Shown: positions 8,225 to 17,154, numbered from the stretch's first letter. The stretch is DNA of 64,000 nt from ZC4RG35 sp040878345 (GCA_040878345.1 JBBDML010000022.1:1-64000), one strand, 5' to 3'. Notes: generated from the letters alone by a model not told the origin. Program-made: numbers and translations.

Positions 8225-9376
8225 TCACTCACTCTCATCGTCTGACGTCTCAGGAACCGTGTCCTCGTCATCGCCGAGGGACTCTTCGCCGGGCCCCTCT
8301 ACGGCCTCCACGGCAGCAGCCTCGGCCGAAGCTTCCTCCTCGACCTCGATGCCAGCTTCGGCCGGAACCGGCTCCACCGCTTCCCTGACATCGGGCTCCG
8401 CAACACCCTCGCTGTCTGAGCGAATGTCGACCTTGTAACCGGAGAGTCGGGCGGCGAGGCGGGCGTTCTGCCCTTCCTTGCCGATGGCCAGAGACAACTG
8501 GTGCTCCGACACGACGACGTCGGCAGTCTGGGTCTCGGTATCGATGTGGACCTCTTTGACCTTGGCCGGGCCCAGAGCCTCGGCGATGAACTGCCCGACG
8601 TCCTCGCGCCATTGGACCACGTCGACCTTCTCGCCGCGCAGCTCGTTGACCACCTGGCGCACCCTCGACCCGCGGGCGCCGACACATGCCCCCTTGGGGT
8701 CGACGTTGGGGTCGTTGGAGATGACCGCGATCTTGGTTCGATGACCGGGCTCACGGGCGATGCTGACGATCTCCACGGTCCCGTCGGTGAGCTCGGGCAC
8801 CTCGAGCTCGAGCAGCCGCCTCACCAGGTCGGGATGGCTCCTCGACACCACGATCTGGGCGCCCTTGGTCTCGTTGCGGACCTCGAGGATCAAGGCCTTG
8901 ACCCGATTGCCTCGCTCCAAACGCTCGAATGGGATCCGCTCGCTGCCAGGAAGGATGGCCTCGGCGTCGCCGAGATCGAGGATCACCGACCGGTAGTCGA
9001 CCTGCTGGACGATGCCGGTCACCAGATCCCCTTCCCGGCCCTCGTACATCTCGAAGACCTTCTCCCGCTTGGCCTCGCGGAGCTTGAACTGCATCACCTG
9101 CTTGAAGGACTGGGCGGCGATTCGACCGAATGCCTCGCCTTCGGGAGTGTCCTCCCACTCGTCGATGACGTTGCCGTCGTCATCCAGCTCCTGGGCGTAG
9201 ACGGTGACCGCTCCCGACTCCGGATCGATGGTGACCCGGGCCTCCTCGGCGGCACCAGGGCTCCGCTTGTAAGCAGCGACCAGGGCATTGGCGAAGGCAT
9301 CGAGGATGGCGTCGACCGGCACCCCGCGCTCCCTGGCGAGTACCTCGATTGCCTCCATCATGGTGTCGAGCTGCAT
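8225..9376 (-). CDS. nusA: Transcription elongation/termination factor NusA
   Basis: Binds RNA polymerase and RNA, affecting pausing, termination and antitermination. 383 residues: N-terminal domain (MEAIEVLARERGVPVDAILDAFANAL), S1 domain (GDLVTGIVQQVDYRSVILDLGDAEAILP), then two KH domains (VDPKGACVGARGSRVRQVVNEL and LSLAIGKEGQNARLAARLSGYKVDI). It ends in a Glu/Asp/Ala-rich tail of about 65 residues rather than the AR repeats of gamma-proteobacteria. AGGAG lies 4 nt before the ATG. It is the second gene of the rimP unit. Confidence 0.97.
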   Translation of the reverse strand: MQLDTMMEAIEVLARERGVPVDAILDAFANALVAAYKRSPGAAEEARVTIDPESGAVTVYAQELDDDGNVIDEWEDTPEGEAFGRIAAQSFKQVMQFKLREAKREKVFEMYEGREGDLVTGIVQQVDYRSVILDLGDAEAILPGSERIPFERLERGNRVKALILEVRNETKGAQIVVSRSHPDLVRRLLELEVPELTDGTVEIVSIAREPGHRTKIAVISNDPNVDPKGACVGARGSRVRQVVNELRGEKVDVVQWREDVGQFIAEALGPAKVKEVHIDTETQTADVVVSEHQLSLAIGKEGQNARLAARLSGYKVDIRSDSEGVAEPDVREAVEPVPAEAGIEVEEEASAEAAAVEAVEGPGEESLGDDEDTVPETSDDESE

Positions 9377-9385
9377 GGTTCTCCT

Positions 9386-9856
9386 TCAGTGACCCGGCTT
9401 GGGGGCCTTCTCCACCCTGAAAACGGTCCTGGCAGAGACCACTAGGTGGTAGGGGACGACGGTCTCGCCTTGCTCGCCGTCGACCGTGAAGCCCTGGTTG
9501 TCCGCGGCGGTGATGATGCCTCTGATGGTCTGGCTGGCGCCGCCGGCGCTCACTTTGGCCGCCACTTCGCGTCCCACCGACTTGATGTAGTGGCCGGGGC
9601 GCCTCAGCTTCCGCTCCAGACCGGGTGATGAGACCTCTAGTTGGTACTGGCCTTCGAGGTCGGTCTCATGGTCCAAGAGCCGGGACAGCCCTCGCGACAG
9701 GTCGGCCAGACGCTCGATGTCGACCTTGCCCCCATCCACGGTGACGCGCAGCACCCGGCCCCCGCCCTGCCCGGTGAGCTCGAGGTCGTCCAACTCGAGT
9801 CTCTCCGCGGCGAGGTAGGGCTCCACCACGTTCCAGATGTCAGTCACCTTCGTCAA
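9386..9856 (-). CDS. rimP: Ribosome maturation factor RimP
   Basis: 30S assembly factor. With the chosen start it has 156 residues, the usual length: VVEPYLAAERLELDDLELTG, RVLRVTVDGGKVDIERLADLSRGLSRLLD, YQLEVSSPGLERKLRRPGHY (family signature) and a C-terminal SH3-like domain. The TTG at 9854-9856 is preferred because GGAGAG lies 7 nt upstream. GTG codons further up (9871, 9901) have no Shine-Dalgarno, and the 9901 one overlaps the leader hairpin. First gene of the rimP-nusA-infB operon. Confidence 0.9.
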   Translation of the reverse strand: MTKVTDIWNVVEPYLAAERLELDDLELTGQGGGRVLRVTVDGGKVDIERLADLSRGLSRLLDHETDLEGQYQLEVSSPGLERKLRRPGHYIKSVGREVAAKVSAGGASQTIRGIITAADNQGFTVDGEQGETVVPYHLVVSARTVFRVEKAPKPGH

Positions 9857-9880
9857 AGTCAGTCTCTCCACAACAAACCA

Positions 9881-9902
9881 GGTGGGTGCCGAAGCGCCCA
9901 CC
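9881..9902 (-). promoter_or_regulatory. Hairpin in the rimP 5' leader
   Basis: GGTGGG (9881-9886) pairs with CCCACC (9897-9902), with a further GC/GC pair closing a four-base CGAA loop. It lies between the predicted transcription start near 9925 and the rimP Shine-Dalgarno. It may stabilise or regulate the mRNA of the operon; no known riboswitch is recognised. Confidence 0.4.
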
Positions 9903-9931
9903 TGACCGAAAAGCGTCCGTTGTCGTGCGAG

Positions 9932-9937
9932 ATTATA
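9932..9937 (-). promoter_or_regulatory. -10 element (TATAAT) of the rimP-nusA-infB operon
   Basis: A perfect consensus TATAAT on the minus strand, placing the start of transcription near 9925 and giving a leader of about 70 nt before rimP. The -35 region is weak (TTAGGG about 18 nt upstream). It lies just after the proS stop codon. Confidence 0.6.
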
Positions 9938-9957
9938 CGGACTGTCGGCGGCGAACC

Positions 9958-11676
9958 CTAACCGCCGACCCTGCCCACGCCCACCAGTTGTGCCAGCTGG
10001 GGACCGATCTGATCGAGTGGGACCTCCTCGTTGACGAGACCCCGCCGGGTGGTCAGTTCAGCGGTCCCTGCGGCCACGCCTTTGGGGCCGATGGTCACCC
10101 GGTACGGGACACCAATCAGCTCGGCGTCGGCGAACTTTACTCCGGGTCGCTCGGCGCGGTCGTCGATCAGGGCGTCGATGCCCTCCCCCGAGAGCCACTC
10201 GTAGAGCCCGTCGGCCGCCGCCAGGGTGTCGGGGTCGTCGGCGCGGACGACCGTCACGACCACCTCATATGGAGCCACCGACACCGGCCATATGATTCCG
10301 GCTTCGTCATGGTTGGCCTCGACGATGGCGGCGACGCCACGCTCCACCCCTATCCCGTAGGAGCCCATGATCACCGGGTGGCTGGTGCCGGCCTCGTCCT
10401 GGACGTAGACCCTGAAGGCCTCGGAGTACTTGGTCCCCAGCTTGAATATGTGCCCCACTTCGATGCCCTTCCACAGCTCGAGAGGGCTGCCGCACCGGAT
10501 ACAGGGCTCGCCATTGGCCACAGCCCTCAGGTCGGCCCAACTCCTGACCTCGATGTCACAGGCGACGTCCACCCCCTTGTAGTGCCAGTCGTCCTCGTTG
10601 GCCCCGGTGGTCATGTTGACCCTGCCTTCCAGGGGGAAGTCGGCGATAACAGGGGTGTGGCCGACTCCGACGGCGCCGAGACTCCCGGGATCGGCTCCGA
10701 GCAGGTCGCGGATCTCCTCGGGACGCGCCGGCCTGATGTCGGCGGCACCGGTGGCGTCGATCAGCTTCTGCTCGTGCAGCTCGTGATCACCTCTGAGCAT
10801 GACCAGGGTGGGCTGGCCGTCCACCATGTAGACCAGGCTCTTCAACTGCCGTTGCGGGGCGGCTATGTCGGGGTGAGCGTCGGCCAGGGCCTTGATGGTG
10901 CGCAGACCCGGTGTAGGGAAACGCTCGAGCCGGCCGGAGGCCCCGTCGTCGATCGGGGTGACGGCCGAAGTGGCCTTCTCCAGGTTGGCGCGGTAGCCGC
11001 AATTGGGGCAGATCACGACCCAGTCCTCACCGGCGTCGCTGCGTTGGATGAACTCCACCGACTCCGACCCTCCCATGGCGCCCGAAGACGCCTGGACGTC
11101 CACGGCGTCCAAGCCCATCCGGGCGAAGATCCGCTGGTAGGCCTGACGGTGCTTCTCGAACCCGGCGTCCAGCCCGGCGAGGTCGATGTCCAGGGTGTAG
11201 GAGTCCTTCATGGTGAACTCCCTCACTCTGAGCAGACCCGACTTGGGCCGGGGCTCGTCCCTGAACTTGGTATGCATCTGATACCAGATCTGGGGCAGGT
11301 CCCGGTAGGAGAACAGCTCCTGGGCCAGGATGGCGAAGACCTCTTCCTCGGTCATACCCAGCACCAGGTCTGCGTCCCTGCGGTCCTTGAGCTTGAACAG
11401 GTTGTCACCCATGAGGTCGTAGCGGTCGGACTTCTTCCAGATCTCGGCGGGGTGGAGGGTGGGGAGCATCATCTCCTGGCCGCCGATCGCATTCATCTCC
11501 TCCCGGATGATCCCCTCCACCTTGAGCCGGACCTTTTGACCCAAAGGGAGCATGGTGTAGGAGCCGGCGGCCAGCTGGCGGATGAATCCACCCCGCACCA
11601 GGAGCCTATGACTGACGGCTTCGGCGTCCGCCGGAGCGTGGCGAAGCGTGGGAATGAATGCCTGTGACCAGCGCAT
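9958..11676 (-). CDS. proS: Prolyl-tRNA synthetase, bacterial type with editing domain
   Basis: Charges tRNA-Pro. 572 residues, the long bacterial form. Class II motif region: LLVRGGFIRQLAAGSYTMLPLGQKV and REEMNAIGGQEMMLPTLHPAEIWKKSDRY, then FRDEPRPKSGLLRVREFTMKDSYTLD. The INS editing insert spans about residues 225-380 (LKSLVYMVDGQPTLVMLRGDHELHEQKL). Motif 3 is SYGIGVERGVAAIVE, followed by the anticodon-binding domain. A TACCGT hexamer 11 nt upstream of the ATG is a possible -10, so it may be transcribed separately from ispG. Confidence 0.96.
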   Translation of the reverse strand: MRWSQAFIPTLRHAPADAEAVSHRLLVRGGFIRQLAAGSYTMLPLGQKVRLKVEGIIREEMNAIGGQEMMLPTLHPAEIWKKSDRYDLMGDNLFKLKDRRDADLVLGMTEEEVFAILAQELFSYRDLPQIWYQMHTKFRDEPRPKSGLLRVREFTMKDSYTLDIDLAGLDAGFEKHRQAYQRIFARMGLDAVDVQASSGAMGGSESVEFIQRSDAGEDWVVICPNCGYRANLEKATSAVTPIDDGASGRLERFPTPGLRTIKALADAHPDIAAPQRQLKSLVYMVDGQPTLVMLRGDHELHEQKLIDATGAADIRPARPEEIRDLLGADPGSLGAVGVGHTPVIADFPLEGRVNMTTGANEDDWHYKGVDVACDIEVRSWADLRAVANGEPCIRCGSPLELWKGIEVGHIFKLGTKYSEAFRVYVQDEAGTSHPVIMGSYGIGVERGVAAIVEANHDEAGIIWPVSVAPYEVVVTVVRADDPDTLAAADGLYEWLSGEGIDALIDDRAERPGVKFADAELIGVPYRVTIGPKGVAAGTAELTTRRGLVNEEVPLDQIGPQLAQLVGVGRVGG

Positions 11677-11805
11677 GAGAGCTGCGCACGGTACTAGCCG
11701 GTGACTCGAACCCCCTGTGAGTTTCAGGAGGCCAGCGTGAGGCCGGACCTAAGCCCTAGAGCAACAGACGTCGCTGACCGGGAGAATCTGCGAGGCCATA
11801 TTGGC

Positions 11806-13014
11806 TCAGCCTTCGGCTACCTCGGCAACCGCCGCCCGGCGCTCCGCCGATCGGTTGGCGTCCCCACGGATCTCGATTAGTTGGAGACGCTCCGCCTCTG
11901 CAAACTCGGCGGCCCCGGCCTCGGCATGAGCCAACCTCGACTCGACGCCCTCCTCCACCAGGCGCCGGGCCTCCTCGAGCAATGCCTCCACCATCTCCTC
12001 CTCGGGCACGACCCGCACCACTTGGCCCTTGATGAACAGATGCCCTCTGCCCCGTCCGGCGGCGATCCCGATGTCGGCCTCCCGGGCCTCCCCAGGGCCG
12101 TTGACCACGCAACCCATCACCGCGACCTGGATCGGGAGGTTGGCCTCCTCCAAGGCCTTCTGCGCACGGGTGGCCACATCGATGACGTCCACCTCGGCCC
12201 GGCCGCATGACGGGCAGGCGATGAGGTCGAGCCCTTTCCTCTCCCGCAGACCCAGGAACTCGAGCAACTGGCGCCCTGCCTTGGCCTCCTCCACCGGGTC
12301 GGCGGTGAGGGAGAAGCGGATGGTGTCGCCGATCCCCTCGTTGAGCAGGGTTGCGATCCCGGCCACCGACTTGATCAGCCCGGACGGAGGTGGACCGGCC
12401 TCGGTCACCCCCAGGTGGAGTGGATAGTCGACGGCGTCGGCGAGGAGCCGGTAGGACTCGACCATTGATCGGACGTTGCTGTGCTTCACCGAGATCTTGA
12501 TGTCGGTGAAGTCGACTTCCTCCAGATACCGGATCTCCAACAGAGCCGACTCGACCAGCGCCTCGGGGATCGGTCCGCCGTGCTTCGCCAACAGGTCTTT
12601 GTCGAGGGAACCGGCGTTGACCCCGACGCGGATCGGGAGGCCCCGTTCCTTGGCCTCGCCGGCCACCGTCTTGATCTGGTCCTCTTTGCGGATGTTGCCC
12701 GGGTTGAGCCGCAGCCCCTGGACCCCGGCCTCCATGGCGGCCAACGCCAGCCGGTACTGGTAGTGGATATCGGCGATGATCGGAACCGGGCTGCGGGGGA
12801 CGATCTCGGCCAGCCCTTGGGCTGCCTCGACCTCGTTGCAGGTGATCCTCACGATGTCGGCGCCGGCTCCGGCCAGGGCGTAGACCTGGGCCAGGGTCCC
12901 ATCCACGTCGGCGGTCTTGGTGATGGTCATCGATTGGACGCTGACCGGCGCCTCACCGCCCACCGGGACGGAGCCGACATGGAGTTGACGGGTGATCCGA
13001 CGCTCGACGCTCAC
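11806..13014 (-). CDS. ispG: 4-hydroxy-3-methylbut-2-enyl diphosphate synthase (flavodoxin), IspG/GcpE
   Basis: [4Fe-4S] enzyme of the MEP pathway, converting MEcPP to HMBPP. 402 residues. TIM-barrel start VGSVPVGGEAPVSVQSMTITKTADVDGT. Cluster ligands are in ACPSCGR and MGCVVNGPGE. The last 30 or so residues (AEAGAAEFAEAERLQLIEIRGDANRSAERRA in part) extend past the usual end. Start GTG at 13012-13014 is preceded by TACCGT with 6 nt between, predicting a leaderless transcript. It lies with dxr and rseP, as in many actinobacteria. Confidence 0.96.
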   Translation of the reverse strand: MSVERRITRQLHVGSVPVGGEAPVSVQSMTITKTADVDGTLAQVYALAGAGADIVRITCNEVEAAQGLAEIVPRSPVPIIADIHYQYRLALAAMEAGVQGLRLNPGNIRKEDQIKTVAGEAKERGLPIRVGVNAGSLDKDLLAKHGGPIPEALVESALLEIRYLEEVDFTDIKISVKHSNVRSMVESYRLLADAVDYPLHLGVTEAGPPPSGLIKSVAGIATLLNEGIGDTIRFSLTADPVEEAKAGRQLLEFLGLRERKGLDLIACPSCGRAEVDVIDVATRAQKALEEANLPIQVAVMGCVVNGPGEAREADIGIAAGRGRGHLFIKGQVVRVVPEEEMVEALLEEARRLVEEGVESRLAHAEAGAAEFAEAERLQLIEIRGDANRSAERRAAVAEVAEG

Positions 13015-13020
13015 ATCCGT

Positions 13021-13026
13021 ACGGTA
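13021..13026 (-). promoter_or_regulatory. Predicted leaderless promoter -10 (TACCGT) for ispG
   Basis: TACCGT on the minus strand with 6 nt before the GTG start, so transcription should begin at the start codon. It is one of a series of identically placed TAnnnT hexamers in this window. Confidence 0.5.
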
Positions 13027-13127
13027 GATGCGACCGGGGGCTGTCGTTAGCCGGTGGCTTCAGCTCCGACGCCCGCCACTCGGCCCAGGGCGGGGGGTGA
13101 GGCCGACCGGGTCGCCGGGCTCAGGCG

Positions 13128-14210
13128 CTAGAGGTTTATCGGGTTGGCGACATCGAGGACGATGGCCACGAAGCCAAGGAAGGCGAAGATCCCTATGACG
13201 GTGGCGGCCACCGGCATCAGACGCCTGACGTCGGCTTGGCGCCCGGTCACCTTCTCGTAGAGCGCAACTGCGAAATGGCCACCGTCCAGCGGGAATAGTG
13301 GAAGCAGGTTGATGGTGGCCAGGATCACGTTGACATAGGCCAGGATCCCGACGAAAAGGGCGAGGCTCTCGGCCTGGCTGCCGATGGCGACTATCCCGAT
13401 GGGGCTCACCGGGCGGATCTCGTCGGGAACGTCGGTGTTTCCGAGGAGGACCCCAAAGTACTGGGCAAGAGATGAGGGGCGGAGCATCTGGTACAGGGAT
13501 GAGAAGGTGTCCCCGATCCCCTGGCGCACCAACTGCCCGGAGATGCCCAATGCCTGGAGCGGGCCAACCGTCGATTGCTCCCGGAGTGGGGACACCCCGA
13601 GGAAGCCCGACCCGGGCACCGTCTCGCTCTCCACCAGGTCGAGGGCGAAGTCGAGGCTGCGCCCGTCGCGTTCGACGGTCACCGTGGCGGGCCCGGGTCC
13701 GATCTCACCCAACGTCACGGGGACCGATTCCCAGTCGTCGATCCGGTTCCCGTCGATGGCGACGATCCGGTCGCCAGGCTCCAGACCGGCATCGGCGGCC
13801 GGGGCTCCCTCGACCACGACCCCCACCACAGGCGTGACCTCACCGGGTACCCCGTTGGCCAGGACCAGCCCGTAGAACATGAAGAACGCCAGGAGGAAGT
13901 TGGCCCCCACCCCGGCCAGGACCACCACGCTCTTCTCCCAGAACTTCTTCTCCCGGTAGGTTCGCCCCATGTCGGAGGCGGCTACCTCCTCGAGGGGGTT
14001 CATCCCAACGATCCTGACATAACCACCGAGGGGAATCGCCTTGATCCCGTATTCGGTCTCGCCCTTGCGGGTCGACCAGAGCCGGGGCCCGAACCCGAAG
14101 AAGAACTCGGTGGCCTTCATCCCCACCGCCTTGGCGGCGACGAAGTGACCCGCTTCGTGAAAGGTCACGAAGAAGATGATGGCGATGGCTGCGGCGATAC
14201 CTCCGAGCAT
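13128..14210 (-). CDS. rseP: RseP-type site-2 zinc metalloprotease with PDZ domain
   Basis: Intramembrane protease that cleaves anti-sigma factors or other membrane substrates. 360 residues. The zinc motif HEAGH is in the first membrane segment (FVTFHEAGHFVAAKAVGMK) and the LDGG motif is near the C-terminus (LLPLFPLDGGHFAVALYEKVTG). Between them are a membrane helix (VVLAGVGANFLLAFFMFYGL) and one PDZ domain (VVVEGAPAADAGLEPGDRIVAIDG). Start ATG has TACCCT 6 nt upstream. It lies between dxr and ispG; a link to the ECF anti-sigma at 35 kb would be pure speculation. Confidence 0.94.
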   Translation of the reverse strand: MLGGIAAAIAIIFFVTFHEAGHFVAAKAVGMKATEFFFGFGPRLWSTRKGETEYGIKAIPLGGYVRIVGMNPLEEVAASDMGRTYREKKFWEKSVVVLAGVGANFLLAFFMFYGLVLANGVPGEVTPVVGVVVEGAPAADAGLEPGDRIVAIDGNRIDDWESVPVTLGEIGPGPATVTVERDGRSLDFALDLVESETVPGSGFLGVSPLREQSTVGPLQALGISGQLVRQGIGDTFSSLYQMLRPSSLAQYFGVLLGNTDVPDEIRPVSPIGIVAIGSQAESLALFVGILAYVNVILATINLLPLFPLDGGHFAVALYEKVTGRQADVRRLMPVAATVIGIFAFLGFVAIVLDVANPINL

Positions 14211-14216
14211 CCGGTC

Positions 14217-14222
14217 AGGGTA
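14217..14222 (-). promoter_or_regulatory. Predicted leaderless promoter -10 (TACCCT) for rseP
   Basis: TACCCT on the minus strand, 6 nt before the rseP ATG, in the 30-nt gap after dxr. No Shine-Dalgarno is present, consistent with a leaderless mRNA. Confidence 0.5.
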
Positions 14223-14240
14223 CCGAGGGCCGACTGGTAA

Positions 14241-15383
14241 TCAGAAGGCGCCGGCGACCAGGGAGGCGGCAACCGACCTCGCCTCGCCATCCGCATCCAA
14301 TACGTCCTGGACCGTCTCGACGGTCCGCCATGAAACGGTTTCGAGGGTCGCTTCGACCACCTGGGGGATGATGAGGAACCCGATCCGGCCCTGGAGAAAG
14401 GCCTCGACCGCGATCTCGTCTGCCGCGTTCAGGACTGCAGGCGCCGATCCCCCAGCCCTACCCGCGGCAAGGGCGATGTCCAGCGCCGGGAAAGTCTCCC
14501 GGTCGACGGGCTCGAAGCTGAGCGTTGTGCCCGGGAAGTCGAAGAAGGGGGCGGGTGACGGGCTCCTCTGCGGGCCGGTCAGGGCGTACTGGATCGGGAT
14601 CCGCATGTCGGGATGCCCCAGATGACCCTTCCATGAGCCGTCGATGAACTCGACCGCCGAGTGGAGGATCGACTGAGGGTGGACCACGACCTCGATGATG
14701 TCGTAGGGAAGGTCGAAGAGGTAATGGGCCTCGATCACCTCGAGGCCCTTGTTGAACAGGGTGGCCGAGTCGATGGTGATCCGCCGGCCCATCTCCCAGG
14801 TGGGGTGTCGCAACGCCTCCTCGGGTGTGACCGAGGCCAGGTCGTCCGTGGTACGGCCCCGGAAGGGCCCCCCTGAGGCGGTGAGCATGAGACGGCGAAC
14901 CGACCCGATCTCCTCACCGACCAGGCACTGGTGCAGAGCCGAGTGCTCGCTGTCGACCGGGATCAGCTCCCCTCCTCTCCCCAGGGCGGCCTTCAGCACC
15001 GGACCACCCGCCACCAGGCTCTCCTTGTTGGCCAGGGCCAACCGGTTGCCCGCCGCCAACGCGGAGATACTCGCCTCGAGCCCCGCCGCCCCTACGACCC
15101 CGTTGACCACGGTCACACCAGGGAGCGACGCCACCTCCATCAGGCCCTCGGCGCCGAAGGAGACTCGCTGACCGATGACCGCCACCAGGGCATCTCTCTC
15201 CTCTGCCGACCCCCCGGTGACCGCGACCCTGGCGTCCGGGTAGCGCCTGGCCACCTCGACCAGCTCGGGGCCAGGTAGACGGGAGGCGACAGCTGCGATC
15301 GGGAGACCGAGCTGGTCGGCCACCTCGAGGGTCTGTGACCCGATCGAGCCGGTCGCCCCCAGGACGACGACCGGGCGACTCAC
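14241..15383 (-). CDS. dxr: 1-deoxy-D-xylulose 5-phosphate reductoisomerase
   Basis: NADPH-dependent second step of the MEP isoprenoid pathway. 380 residues. NADPH site VVVLGATGSIGSQTLEVADQL at the N-terminus; ALANKESLVAGGPVL, PVDSEHSALHQCL and MLTASGGPFRG form the metal and substrate region; later PTWEMGRRITIDSATLFNKGLEVIEAHYLF. The start is GTG at 15381-15383 in a GTGA overlap with cdsA. The frame stays open far upstream inside cdsA, but that part has no similarity. Works with ispG just downstream. Confidence 0.97.
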   Translation of the reverse strand: MSRPVVVLGATGSIGSQTLEVADQLGLPIAAVASRLPGPELVEVARRYPDARVAVTGGSAEERDALVAVIGQRVSFGAEGLMEVASLPGVTVVNGVVGAAGLEASISALAAGNRLALANKESLVAGGPVLKAALGRGGELIPVDSEHSALHQCLVGEEIGSVRRLMLTASGGPFRGRTTDDLASVTPEEALRHPTWEMGRRITIDSATLFNKGLEVIEAHYLFDLPYDIIEVVVHPQSILHSAVEFIDGSWKGHLGHPDMRIPIQYALTGPQRSPSPAPFFDFPGTTLSFEPVDRETFPALDIALAAGRAGGSAPAVLNAADEIAVEAFLQGRIGFLIIPQVVEATLETVSWRTVETVQDVLDADGEARSVAASLVAGAF

Positions 15384-16591
15384 AGCAAGCCGAATGCCCG
15401 GAACGCGAAGTAGAGGGCGGGGAGGGCGAAGAGGAAGCTGTCGACCCGGTCGAGCATTCCGCCATGGCCGGGGAGGACAGATCCCATGTCCTTGACACCG
15501 ATCGACCGCTTCACCATCGACTCGCACAGATCGCCGATCGGGGAGAACACACCGACCATCGCCGCCAGCACCAGGCCGTTGGCCAGCCCGATGGGCTCCC
15601 AGGCCGGGAAGGTGACCAATACCGATGAGATCACCGCCGCCAGGACCAGGCCACCGAAGAGACCCTCGACCGTCTTCTTGGGCGAGATCACGGGGGCCAG
15701 CCGGGTCTTGCCGAACGAACGGCCGACGAAGTAGCCACCGATGTCGTTCATGGCGACGAGAAGCACGATGAAGAGCACGTTCTCCAAAGGGCGCGGCCCG
15801 GTTCCGAAGGGGATGGCAAAGGCCAGCATCCCCACCCAGGCCATGCCGAGGATGGTCAGGGAGGCATCTTCGAGTGGGTTGCGTCGGGGCGAGAGCGAGA
15901 CGAAGAGGAGAGTGACCACGACGGCGACCGCGCACCAACCCCCGATCGCCGACACCCCCCAGTTGTGGGCGCCGATCCCCATCAGGGCCACGCCGACCAG
16001 GCCAAACAGGGCGAGTGGCTTGTGGTCCCTGACTCTCATCGTGGCGTACAGCTCGCCGACCGCAACCACGCTCACCAGGACCACGAACGCCGAGAACCAC
16101 CACCCGCCGAGGAGGAGGCTCCCGAGGAAGAGACCGAAGACGACGATTCCCGACCCGACCCGCATGGCCAGGTCGGAGCTGGCTGCCTGCTCCAGGGCTT
16201 CGTAGGACTCCTCGGAGTCGAGCTGGGTGCCCGAGACGTCCTCGAAACCGACCAGGCCGCTCTCGACCCCGGGGAGACTGGCGGCGACTGCCTGCAGCTC
16301 CCACTCCTCGTCGGCGGCACGGCTCACGTCCTCGGCCAGCCCCTCGTATTCCTGAGTGGTGGCGCTGATGTACTCATCGGAGGTATAGCCCTCGATCTCC
16401 CCGGTCCCATTGGCCATGGCCTCCCAGTCGACCTCACCGGTGTCCTCGACCACCAGCTGGTCGTCTTCGGCCGCCTCCTCATCGGTCTCGTCGAGAACGC
16501 CGGGGAGGGGGACCACCTCGGCGGCGTCCTCATCGGCCTCCTCCCATGGGCGGTTGAAGCCCCTTCGCCCTTTGGGCCTTTCGTCACTCAT
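15380..16591 (-). CDS. cdsA: Phosphatidate cytidylyltransferase with acidic N-terminal extension
   Basis: Makes CDP-diacylglycerol for phospholipid synthesis. 403 residues. The family signature is complete near the C-terminus: SMVKRSIGVKDMGSVLPGHGGMLDRVD, preceded by ISPKKTVEGLFGG. About eight membrane segments begin near residue 145. Unusual is the hydrophilic N-terminus of about 140 residues, very rich in Asp/Glu (EEADEDAAEVVPLPGVLDETDEEAAEDDQ and similar), presumably cytoplasmic and disordered. The ATG shares one base with the frr stop. Confidence 0.93.
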   Translation of the reverse strand: MSDERPKGRRGFNRPWEEADEDAAEVVPLPGVLDETDEEAAEDDQLVVEDTGEVDWEAMANGTGEIEGYTSDEYISATTQEYEGLAEDVSRAADEEWELQAVAASLPGVESGLVGFEDVSGTQLDSEESYEALEQAASSDLAMRVGSGIVVFGLFLGSLLLGGWWFSAFVVLVSVVAVGELYATMRVRDHKPLALFGLVGVALMGIGAHNWGVSAIGGWCAVAVVVTLLFVSLSPRRNPLEDASLTILGMAWVGMLAFAIPFGTGPRPLENVLFIVLLVAMNDIGGYFVGRSFGKTRLAPVISPKKTVEGLFGGLVLAAVISSVLVTFPAWEPIGLANGLVLAAMVGVFSPIGDLCESMVKRSIGVKDMGSVLPGHGGMLDRVDSFLFALPALYFAFRAFGLL

Positions 16592-17142
16592 CAGACTTCG
16601 AGCAACTCCTCTTCCTTGTTGGCGAGCAGCGAGTCGATCCGGACCACGAAGCGGTCGGTGAGCTTCTGCAGCTCCTCCTCTCCGCGTCGGATGTCGTCGT
16701 CGGAGATCTCACCGCGCAGATCCTCCATCTCCGTCTTGGAGTGGCGTCGCACGTTCCGCACCGCCACCCGGCCCTCTTCGGCCATGTGCTTGACCAGCTT
16801 GGTCAGGTCCTTCCGCCTCTCCTCGGTCAGCGGGGGGAAGGCGATCCTGATCACATTGCCATCGCTGCTGGGGTTGAGCCCAAGGTCGGACTGCTGGATG
16901 GCCTTCTCGATGTTCCCAACCGATGACTTGTCGAAGGGCTGGACCACCAGGAGCCTGGGTTCGGGGACCGCGATCGAGGCTAGCTGTTGGAGGCTGGTGA
17001 GGCTCCCGTAGTAGTCGACCTGGATTCGCTGCAGGAGTTGGGGATTGGCCCTTCCACTGCGGACCGTGGAGAACTCGGTGGCGACGTGCTCCACCGCCAT
17101 CTCCATCTTGTGCTCGGCCTCCGTCAGGAGATCGCCGATCAT
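16591..17142 (-). CDS. frr: Ribosome recycling factor
   Basis: Splits post-termination ribosomes together with EF-G. 183 residues, normal length: MEMAVEHVATEFSTVRSGRANPQLLQRIQVDYYGS, then LVVQPFDKSSVGNIEKAIQQSDLGLNPSSDGNVIRIAFPPLTEERRKDLTKL in part, then the closing helix of the three-helix bundle. Standard order rpsB-tsf-pyrH-frr-cdsA. Confidence 0.97.
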   Translation of the reverse strand: MIGDLLTEAEHKMEMAVEHVATEFSTVRSGRANPQLLQRIQVDYYGSLTSLQQLASIAVPEPRLLVVQPFDKSSVGNIEKAIQQSDLGLNPSSDGNVIRIAFPPLTEERRKDLTKLVKHMAEEGRVAVRNVRRHSKTEMEDLRGEISDDDIRRGEEELQKLTDRFVVRIDSLLANKEEELLEV

Positions 17143-17154
17143 CGGTCCTCCTCG

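Noticed and set aside
9886..11667. 593-codon plus-strand open frame
   Set aside because: Antisense shadow of proS in GC-rich DNA; no recognisable domain, while proS on the other strand is complete.
11690..11750. tRNA gene on the minus strand (GGGGGTTCGAGT resembles a T-loop)
   Set aside because: The T-stem does not pair properly, no acceptor stem or CCA end fits, and the anticodon arm cannot be folded. The 129-bp proS-ispG gap holds no gene I can support.
15384..16304. In-frame N-terminal extension of dxr
   Set aside because: It lies inside cdsA in another frame, is Arg/Gly/Pro-rich, and has no similarity to Dxr. The GTGA overlap start gives a normal-length enzyme.
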